A DNA stretch of 6,031 nt, taken from assembly GCA_003354225.1 (NCBI GenBank), contig PIVH01000371.1, positions 1-6,031 on the forward strand. The letters are read 5' to 3'. Below, one piece after another: positions 1-6,031 of the stretch. The notes beneath the pieces are model-generated. The model ran no database searches. It was not told the origin of the DNA and was given only the letters and a program-made list of their open reading frames with translations. Both the position numbers and the translations under genes were made by a program. Numbering within the stretch: the first letter of the stretch is position 1; the number at the start of each line of letters is the position of its first letter. Source of the stretch: Globobulimina sp. (taxonomy: Eukaryota; Foraminifera; Rotaliida).

Positions 1-221
1 CTTTTTTTTTTGTATAAAAGTACCAATGTTTGTGATGCATGATATGGTGCTTATATATTTTCATTATTTTGTGAATAATTCTTATATTAGTTACATTGCT
101 TAAAGAGCATGACGTCCTTTCGTCATTATTCTATTTTATTTATCCTCGCACTTGTGAGTGCGTGGAAAAGATACAACACAGAGGTCCTCACTCTAACACA
201 CTCCAAAAACTCTTAGAAACC
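1..221. other. 5' flank / probable 5' UTR of the seven-helix gene
   Basis: This region holds no gene I can support. It opens with a T-rich run at 2-11 and is AT-rich to about 95. The reading frame of the downstream gene is open from just after a TGA at 72-74, but it contains no ATG before 222; the only upstream start-like codon is a TTG at 96. A donor-like GTGAGT at 154-159 has no convincing partner. I therefore read the region as promoter plus leader of the gene beginning at 222. Confidence 0.5.
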
Positions 222-1491
222 ATGACAACGGCAAACCATCATACTCAAGATTCTCCTCTATTGTCCATCGGAGATCCTGAGACTAGTTTCCTTAGCATCT
301 CCGGAAAGACTGGTACAATTACACCGGGACTGTATCATGATACTGACATGTTGACCAAACAACTAATAAATATTCTCAAATATGCACCATTCCGTTTTTC
401 AAACAACTTATATATCATTTCAGTAGCAATTATGATATTATTCAACAGCATATATACCACATTGTTAATATTTACAGATAATGATAGATTTTGTCCAATG
501 CTCGGTTGGTTGATGTTTTCCTTTCAAATCGAGTCATTACTATTATATTTCTGGGCATATTTGAACGTAGATATGGAATTTGTCACTGATTTAGCAAAAG
601 TATTGGCATCGAGCATGGATGACAAACAACCACATCCTATTAAAACATTTCAAAGGCACATTCTCTATGCATCCTCAATTATGATCTTTTCGTATTTATC
701 CGGATATTTAATACTCGTGGAAACACCAAACAACTCCAAATCATGGAAATATGTTGAAATATTTAGCAACGTTTTTGATTTTTTGCGATATATTCCGCAA
801 ATATTTCATATTGCACTGGTTACTTTATTTTACAGTACGTTCCCTAAACAAATCGATAGGTTAAGGATACAGTGGAATATCCCAGACAGCAAAACCAGAG
901 TGGAATTGGATCAGTTATTAAACCACAAACAACTTGAAATAAGGTATGATTCCGCAATATTATGTGATAAAAGTTGATAAATATATTTTATTTTACATTG
1001 CAAATGTCAGTCATCATGAATTAAAGTGTCAATTTGAGAAAATAATCAGGCCGTATTATTTGATTACACGTAAAGAGAAAACCATCGCGTGGATAATGAA
1101 CTATTTATTTTTGAATTTAGTGACCATGGCATTTTGGTGGATCTCTGTGTTATCGAATGAATGTCGTGGCAATAAAATGGATATTTATTATACACATTAC
1201 GCCATTGAATTGTTATCCTTTTTTATTGGTTGGGTATATGTAGTATTTCCATTCTATTCAAATCAGAAAAAATTATCACGATTAGTTGAAGATGTGAGGA
1301 AAATAACACATAAAGACATTCAACAATATCTTGCAATAATGATATATTTGGATGGTTTGGTCAGAAAATCGCCTGTCAGTATATCTGGATATAAAATCAC
1401 ATCATATCGATTGGTTAAAATATTGTTGATTGTGTTCGGATCTGTTTTGTTTGATGTTGTTGCTGAGTTCAATCAAATTAGAGTATTTTAA
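222..1491 (+). CDS. Seven-transmembrane protein, possible gustatory-receptor-like (GRL) family; two exons
   Basis: The coding sequence is join(222..943, 1011..1491), giving 400 residues. The start is the first in-frame ATG (222), with A at -3. Hydrophobic segments lie near residues 63-85, 93-115, 146-167, 180-206, 265-288, 303-323 and 374-394, so seven helices. The tail of about 60 residues before helix 1 is polar. The 60-residue loop between helices 4 and 5 is basic and charged, and the helix 6-7 loop is rich in K/R, which suggests an intracellular N-terminus and intracellular 2-3, 4-5 and 6-7 loops. That inverted seven-helix topology, the long 4-5 loop, and a C-terminal pattern of Gly, Ile, then a last helix ending in Glu-Phe recall insect gustatory receptors and protist/plant GRL proteins. 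The family call is inference from topology and a weak C-terminal match. It could be another polytopic family. The seven-helix gene model itself is firm. The gene converges on the ligase gene. Confidence 0.7.
944..1010 (+). other. Spliceosomal intron, 67 bp (GT-AG)
   Basis: Seen directly: the exon ends in AAG, followed by donor GTATGA, and the intron ends in TGTCAG. It is about 24% GC with a T-rich stretch before the acceptor. It splits an AGT serine codon (AG + T). Removing it joins the frame ending at the TGA at 975-977 to the frame that runs to the TAA at 1489-1491, with no loss or gain of frame. TTGATAA at 974-980 could be a branch site. The join falls in the cytosolic loop between helices 4 and 5, so no membrane helix is broken. 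Confidence 0.85.
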
Positions 1492-1850
1492 CTTGTATAT
1501 TCTAATGTTTGGTTCGCAATTAATTGTAATATATCGTAGTGTTGATATAACTATTTAGTGAAAATTTGGTCAATGGGTCGACTTTGCTAATTTATTGTGG
1601 TAGGCGATCAACTCCAAAAGTTGAAGTCGATCACCACTAATCTTCAATAGTTGTGACTGCACTAAATTTTTCCTCTGATTACAGTTGAAAGGAGATTACA
1701 AAATATGGGAGAGATCTCACACAGCGAGAATAGAAATTAAAGTAAATACTATACGTCAGTCTTAGTTTCAATTATATATTTTGAGAGCATTAATATGCTT
1801 CATGGGAACAACTGATAAATTTAAATAAATTTAAGACTCAATGAAAGCAA
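1492..1850. other. Convergent intergenic region, shared 3' ends
   Basis: No gene is visible in these 359 bases between the TAA of the seven-helix gene and the TAA of the ligase gene. Possible poly(A) signals are AATAAA at 1824-1829 on the plus strand and AATAAA on the minus strand at 1596-1591. Both are plausible by chance in DNA this AT-rich. If both were used, the two mRNAs would overlap tail to tail by roughly 200 bases. The region also holds a nested inverted repeat, listed separately. Confidence 0.5.
1549..1667. repeat. Nested imperfect inverted repeat
   Basis: Several short arms pair around one centre. TCAACT (1608-1613) pairs with AGTTGA (1619-1624) across a 5-base loop. GTGGT (1597-1601) pairs with ACCAC (1633-1637). 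Further out, AACTATT (1549-1555) pairs with AATAGTT (1646-1652), and ATTTAGTG (1553-1560) with CACTAAAT (1660-1667). The two outer pairings share bases and so compete. The core hairpin of about 41 bases is the best part. It may be a 3' UTR structure or the worn remains of a small inverted-repeat element. Confidence 0.4.
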
Positions 1851-4800
1851 TTATTTGTCATTTATTTTTTCTTCATTTTCATTATTATGATTAGCTTGTG
1901 GTGGATTATCAATTTGTGGTTGAATAAAGAATTCCGTTCCTCTGCATAAGGAACATCCAATAGAGAACTCTTCGCCATTTGGTGGATGTTGAAGACCCAA
2001 CGGACATTCCTCTGCTCCCTGACATTGTGGTAAATCTTTTTTCGATTTTGTGGTCATAAAATCGTGATTTTCTTGTTTTTTATGGCAATCAATACAAAAA
2101 TGAGTGTTTCCCCAACAGAAATAGCTTGCCACATTGCAACAAAATTTGCATTTATATAACATATAATCTTTGCCATGAACTTTGCATTTTTCTTCACCGA
2201 TTCCAGAACAGGGCGAACACACAAAATCAGACACATTTAAGCCTTGTGCAATATCTCTACATTGTTGCAATCCGCCATAGTACGGTTTTTTACAAATATT
2301 ACAATAATAAAAAGCATATCGCTTCATTGCATACGACATAATACTTTTACTCTCACTTTTAATCGATGATTGATTCGATTTCAATAAACCATCTTCTTGC
2401 AATTGATTATATGCTCTTTGTTCCAAATCGCGATATAATGATTGTATAGCAGCCAATTCTTCATTCAATAGCGAATTATGCGAGATTTTCATCTTACACA
2501 AAGGGCATTGCACATAAGAAAAATTAACTGACGCTGTATCATAATATTGTGCGATTTGTAATCTTTTTTTAATACATTGATAATGAAATATGTGGCCACA
2601 ATCCAATTCGATGCAGGGTGCTTCACTTAGCTCTTCCGTGAAACATATATTACAGTAATCATCTGGTTCTTGTGTGATATGAATCCTCTTAAATTTGCAA
2701 TCCGTTTCAATGCAGGACATGCAATATTGCTCATTCAATGTACCACCACACGGATGGCCGCAGTCAGTATGCGATTTGCGACAGGAAAGCTCACGTTTTT
2801 CTAAACATATTTCATTGTTACATACTAATTTTAGTGCTTCCGAGGGTGGGTTTAATCCGATTTCATTTGGCATCAATGCAGTGGCACAAAATCGACATTT
2901 GTCTGCGGATAAATATATTTCGTATAATTTGCAATTAAAGCCGCAATGATATGGGATTTTATTACAGGAGCGACAAAAGTTTTTATTGCATTGTCTACAA
3001 CAAACCCGATGCGATAAATAATGGCGTTGTCCTTCTTCGGATAATAATTTATTATTTATGCCAATCTCGCGGCTAAAATCTGGTGCATCGTTATCGTTAT
3101 CACCGGCTACAAATTCCCATTTGCTATGACACGAAGGACATTCAATAAAATGATCCGCAGATTCTAATAATTCACTAAGTTTTAAATCCAAAAATGATGA
3201 TAGCTCATCGCGACACAATAATTCTATAAAATCTTGAATGGAATAATTTGACGATAAATATTCTAGATTTGTAATATCCAATTTTGACAAAATATCATTT
3301 CGCAAACATAAAATACAACAAAAATAAGATACACAATCTGGAGATAACATGTTATTTAAAGAGTTGTTATTTTTACATTTGCCACATTCTAATAATATAT
3401 CTGTATCTGATAATTCTTCCGGAATCGAAACGTCTGCTAACGATAATATTGATGCATCATTATCATTATCATCATCATGCTTTAATTCATCTTCGTCCAT
3501 CCCGCCTGCTTCCGGTTTGTCTGATATTTCATGGAAAGCGTCCAACCAATATGACATTTCATGTTTATTATGATTGTATACAAAATAAGAAGTGTTATCT
3601 TTAATTATTTCGATTGATTGCAAACTTGTATAACATATTAATGACGATTTTAAATGAATAATACATAGACATTTATCTGATTGCAAATTTTGAAAACAAT
3701 ATAATTTCCAACCTTTTAAGAAACACCAACACAAACGCCATTTGATATTATTATTATTATAATTGACATTATTATTATTCTGATAAATGCTCAAAAATCC
3801 AGCCATATTAACATTTGACAAAAACGGTTTGTCGAATATTAATCGTCGGCCAAAACCTAATAAAATGCGAGTATTTTGAATTTTTTTATGTTGAAGGGTA
3901 ATGAATATAAAAACAGCGTCACGGATTGATTTGAATTCAATCAATGCGAAAGATAATAAATTATTATTTTTATAATGAATATAGACACGTTTTGGTACAA
4001 CGTACTGTTTAATTAATTGAAATAAAGAGTTTTGATTAGTTGACGGTAGACCAGAAACCCAAACATATCTGGTTGGATTGCCTGATGTTGGTAACATATG
4101 CTGTGAGGATAAGATTGATTGGATACGTTTCAATGAATTTGATTTCCATAATATATCGTGTCCGCTTTCCACTTTGTTTAACAGCAACACAGAAACTAAA
4201 TGCTGCAGTGCCGGATTGGATAAGTTATCTGAGCCATGAATCCATGCTTCATTTCCAACCAATTGGTCCAATGAAATGCCCTTTTCTTGCAAGTCCGAAA
4301 CGGTGATGGATCGGCCTAAGCACATCAATTTGAACACAATGGAGCGATGCATCGGTGATGACAATGAACATTTCCTTATTCGTATGTGTAAATGTCCCGT
4401 TTCAATGTGATTTAAAGGGATCCACAGATCAATGATGGAGTCATAAGCTATTAATGACAACGATATCTCTGTCGAACCTAAAAAGTTATCTGGCGTAAAT
4501 CTGTCATGGTCAAACACCAAAAACGATAAAATATGTTCAACTTCTATATTATCGCGCAATTCGCCGGCATTGCCATCTATATTTATATCACTGTGATTGA
4601 GCAGGTTATCGTTGTTATTCGTGCTGCCGGCATCGGCACTCTTTTTTTTCAGATTCTTCGGAATCTTTTTCTTGATTCTTTTTCCGATATTATTCATATT
4701 GATGTCGTTGAGTTGTTTGGCGTTGTGTATGTTTTTGCTGTTGATATTGTTGATGTTGTTTGAGTCAATCACAAAACAAAACATTTCGTTCCATTTCGGG

Positions 4801-5282
4801 TTGATATTTTTTTTAATTATTTTCGATTTTGTGGTGAAATTATCGACTGCTAAAATAACATATGGATCAGAAGATTGTCTCCAAAAATCACATTTTTTTA
4901 ATTCTTTGGCTTCGATCAATTGCACTAAAATTAAGTCACCAAATTGTAAGTACGGTGATATTATGTTATTATCATTGTGGTCCGATTTGTTATCATTACG
5001 GGGTTGCCGTATTGGACTCATATTTAATGAGGATGACAAACTGTTTGCTTGTTGTTGATTGTTAGAGGTTATAAGTTGAATTGTGCATTCTTTTTGAATA
5101 TTATATTTATCCAAAGTTTCTTCATTTTGCAATAATTGACCACCGAATATTAATTTTTGTCTTTTTGACGATATTTCAAGAGATCGTGAGATTAATTTCT
5201 TCAAATATTTAACGGTCGCATTGAATTTAATATCAAGTGATATTGTTTGCCCTTCTGGCGTCTTCACGAAAATTAGAACCAT
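1851..5282 (-). CDS. Multidomain RING-Cys-relay (RCR-type) E3 ubiquitin ligase: UBL-C2-RRM-PH-RING1/IBR-RING-TC
   Basis: A transthiolating E3 of 1,143 residues. Residues 1-72 are ubiquitin-like, with FVKT and YNIQKE as in ubiquitin but no C-terminal GG. A C2 domain (115-305) has five calcium-site aspartates (D132, D139, D258, D260, D265) and is split by an N/K-rich insert (174-247). An RRM-like fold lies at 405-483 and a PH domain at 493-588 with the late-helix W579. A RING1-like cluster (C633-C659) precedes an IBR (C715 to C784). A Cys/His linker (796-862) is followed by a RING (C877, C880, C895, H897, H900, C903, C926, C929) and a tandem-cysteine domain (981-1115). The last two closely match animal MYCBP2: the relay cysteines correspond to C1008 and C1056, the catalytic His to H1067. 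C2 and PH suggest membrane recruitment. The start at 5282 was chosen because the UBL begins there and it has A at -3 and G at +4. An in-frame ATG at 5378 would add 32 residues. No introns are needed. Confidence 0.88.
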   Translation of the reverse strand: MVLIFVKTPEGQTISLDIKFNATVKYLKKLISRSLEISSKRQKLIFGGQLLQNEETLDKYNIQKECTIQLITSNNQQQANSLSSSLNMSPIRQPRNDNKSDHNDNNIISPYLQFGDLILVQLIEAKELKKCDFWRQSSDPYVILAVDNFTTKSKIIKKNINPKWNEMFCFVIDSNNINNINSKNIHNAKQLNDINMNNIGKRIKKKIPKNLKKKSADAGSTNNNDNLLNHSDINIDGNAGELRDNIEVEHILSFLVFDHDRFTPDNFLGSTEISLSLIAYDSIIDLWIPLNHIETGHLHIRIRKCSLSSPMHRSIVFKLMCLGRSITVSDLQEKGISLDQLVGNEAWIHGSDNLSNPALQHLVSVLLLNKVESGHDILWKSNSLKRIQSILSSQHMLPTSGNPTRYVWVSGLPSTNQNSLFQLIKQYVVPKRVYIHYKNNNLLSFALIEFKSIRDAVFIFITLQHKKIQNTRILLGFGRRLIFDKPFLSNVNMAGFLSIYQNNNNVNYNNNNIKWRLCWCFLKGWKLYCFQNLQSDKCLCIIHLKSSLICYTSLQSIEIIKDNTSYFVYNHNKHEMSYWLDAFHEISDKPEAGGMDEDELKHDDDNDNDASILSLADVSIPEELSDTDILLECGKCKNNNSLNNMLSPDCVSYFCCILCLRNDILSKLDITNLEYLSSNYSIQDFIELLCRDELSSFLDLKLSELLESADHFIECPSCHSKWEFVAGDNDNDAPDFSREIGINNKLLSEEGQRHYLSHRVCCRQCNKNFCRSCNKIPYHCGFNCKLYEIYLSADKCRFCATALMPNEIGLNPPSEALKLVCNNEICLEKRELSCRKSHTDCGHPCGGTLNEQYCMSCIETDCKFKRIHITQEPDDYCNICFTEELSEAPCIELDCGHIFHYQCIKKRLQIAQYYDTASVNFSYVQCPLCKMKISHNSLLNEELAAIQSLYRDLEQRAYNQLQEDGLLKSNQSSIKSESKSIMSYAMKRYAFYYCNICKKPYYGGLQQCRDIAQGLNVSDFVCSPCSGIGEEKCKVHGKDYMLYKCKFCCNVASYFCWGNTHFCIDCHKKQENHDFMTTKSKKDLPQCQGAEECPLGLQHPPNGEEFSIGCSLCRGTEFFIQPQIDNPPQANHNNENEEKINDK
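3456..3478 (-). repeat. ATC/ATT triplet tract coding an Asp/Asn-rich acidic stretch
   Basis: The plus strand reads as repeated ATC/ATT triplets. On the coding strand this gives a run of Asp and Asn just after the PH domain, within an acidic linker at about residues 592-610 of the ligase. It separates the PH domain from the zinc-binding half, so it is probably a flexible spacer. Length variation in multiples of three would keep the frame. Confidence 0.6.
3746..3779 (-). repeat. AAT microsatellite coding a poly-Asn insert in the PH domain
   Basis: Two ATT-triplet runs on the plus strand (3746-3760 and 3768-3779) encode two four-Asn blocks separated by Val-Asn-Tyr on the minus strand. They fall in the first loop of the PH domain, between its first two strands. 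This is a variable loop in the family, so the insert should be tolerated. Confidence 0.7.
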
Positions 5283-5608
5283 GATAACTACACCATCAAA
5301 AATTGCAAAGGAAAGCAGTTTTTTTGGTATTTTCGATGGTTTTTTTTTTTTAGAAAAGGCACACAAGTGCTCGAACATTAACTTAATAAAATTAAATAAC
5401 AATCACATAAAAGGACAAAAATATATGATCATAAATGTTAAAACAACAAAAGAAAAGAAAAAGTGTATCTAGACTATGGCTGGAATATCCATAATAGTCT
5501 TGTTTTACATTGCAACTCTATCTGCAAAATTCGTTTTTAAAAACACTTCAAGCATTGAACCAATCAATAATTAAGTTCTCCTGTGTTTTTTCTCATTTTT
5601 TTTTCCAT
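5283..5608 (-). promoter_or_regulatory. Upstream region of the ligase gene
   Basis: This region holds no recognised gene on either strand. On the minus strand it should carry the promoter and leader of the ligase, between it and the 3' end of the MATH-domain remnant. The ligase frame stays open from a TTG at 5402 and contains an in-frame ATG at 5378-5376 in a weaker context. A 12-base T run lies at 5340-5351 (A run on the coding strand). A hairpin sits at 5471-5500. No clear TATA element can be told apart from the general AT-richness. Confidence 0.4.
5471..5500. repeat. Short hairpin upstream of the ligase gene
   Basis: AGACTAT (5471-5477) and ATAGTCT (5494-5500) are perfect inverted arms. 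Inside them GG (5478-5479) can pair with CC (5489-5490), leaving a 3-base bulge and a 9-base loop. It lies about 190 bases upstream of the ATG at 5282. It could be a protein-binding palindrome or a leader hairpin; nothing here decides which. Confidence 0.4.
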
Positions 5609-6031
5609 TTATACAATATTTTTCCCATTTATTTGATTAATAAAATAATATTGCTGAAACTCTGTAAATAAAATAATGTTTCTGTGCATTTTTACTTCTC
5701 CGGTTCGAATATTCTCTGTGTTTTCTATTATTTTATTGCCGTTAGCAAAGTATATAACCTTTACATCCATTGATGTCGCTTTATATGGTAAACATAAACA
5801 ACACAAAGATATGCATATAAACAACGTTTATAACCATTTGGAAATAACAGTAAGCACCAATTACCATTCTCAAACTTGTCGGAAACGATTCGCTGTCTAC
5901 AAATCATTTTGCTACATTGTCGCAGCAATAAACCATTAATATTCCATGTAAACCTGTACCAGCTTTGCATTTTTGTACGCCTTTTAAGACTGTATAGGAG
6001 ACCGCCAATCGATACAGCTGTCAGAAAATGA
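5609..6031 (-). pseudogene. Partial MATH-domain gene, frameshifted, 5' end outside the window
   Basis: One minus-strand frame is open from the window edge (6031) to a TAA at 5763-5761. It carries a MATH (TRAF-like) signature: FTWNI at 5952-5938, then SDKFENGNWCLLLFPNG ending at 5833, matching the family pattern F-x-W-x-I ... S-x-x-F ... W-x-L-x-L-x-P-N-G. The next part of the domain appears in a different frame, from about 5800 to the stop at 5609-5611, beginning CLPYKATSMDVKVIY and continuing with FANGNKII, as expected for later MATH strands. Joining them needs a switch between about 5805 and 5791, the equivalent of one missing base. No intron of plausible size fits. MATH domains bind peptides, often as adaptors for ubiquitin ligases. 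It may be a decaying copy, a sequence error or, less likely, a programmed frameshift. It lies upstream of the ligase gene on the same strand. Confidence 0.5.

Noticed and set aside
154-159. Consensus-like splice donor GTGAGT in the 5' flank
   Set aside because: There is no paired acceptor giving a coding upstream exon; the region shows no coding signal.
96-221. N-terminal extension of the seven-helix protein from a TTG codon at 96
   Set aside because: TTG is not a credible eukaryotic start, and there is no in-frame ATG before 222. The extra 42 residues look like translated leader.
4597-5058. Plus-strand open frame of about 150 codons rich in Leu/Phe/Ile
   Set aside because: It is the antisense of the N/K-rich C2 region of the ligase; AAT/AAA codons read backwards as ATT/TTT, giving false hydrophobicity.
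991-5515. TTTTACATTGCAA present at 991-1003 and 5503-5515, with a shorter match at 91-99
   Set aside because: A 13-base match is expected by chance in several kilobases of AT-rich DNA, and the three places share no context.
5676-5939. Plus-strand 87-codon frame starting with ATG and a hydrophobic stretch resembling a signal peptide
   Set aside because: The opposite strand carries a recognisable MATH domain over most of this span, so the frame is best explained as its shadow. No family is recognisable in it.
1-6031. CRISPR arrays, tRNA or rRNA genes, transposase genes or viral genes
   Set aside because: I saw no regularly spaced repeats, no cloverleaf or conserved rRNA sequence, and no transposase, reverse transcriptase or capsid-like motifs on either strand.

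Overview
This is an AT-rich stretch of eukaryotic nuclear DNA, probably from a unicellular eukaryote. The evidence is a 67-bp GT-AG intron that joins two reading frames exactly, large multidomain proteins with C2, PH, RING, IBR and MATH domains, Asn/Asp-rich low-complexity insertions, and no bacterial-style ribosome sites or operons. TAA, TAG and TGA are all absent from 1,143 codons of the long gene, so the standard genetic code fits. I cannot name the organism. Low GC, N-rich insertions and MATH/ubiquitin-ligase content would suit an amoeboid or rhizarian protist, but that is a guess.

Layout: (1) 1-221, 5' flank of the first gene. (2) 222-1491 (+), a two-exon gene for a 400-residue protein with seven predicted membrane helices, reminiscent of gustatory-receptor-like (GRL) proteins. 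(3) 1492-1850, a short tail-to-tail intergenic region with a nested imperfect inverted repeat. (4) 1851-5282 (-), an intron-free gene for a 1,143-residue ubiquitin ligase whose domains run UBL, C2, RRM-like, PH, RING1/IBR-like, RING, tandem-cysteine domain. (5) 5283-5608, its upstream region, with a small hairpin. (6) 5609-6031 (-), the frameshifted end of a MATH-domain gene that continues beyond the window.

The main result is the ligase. Its last ~270 residues closely match the RING-Cys-relay (RCR) catalytic module known from animal MYCBP2/PHR proteins, with both relay cysteines and the catalytic histidine in place. The module is attached to a quite different N-terminal half, including an RBR-like RING1/IBR segment. 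The three genes show no evident functional link; the ligase and the MATH remnant could both belong to ubiquitin signalling, but that rests on domain type alone.
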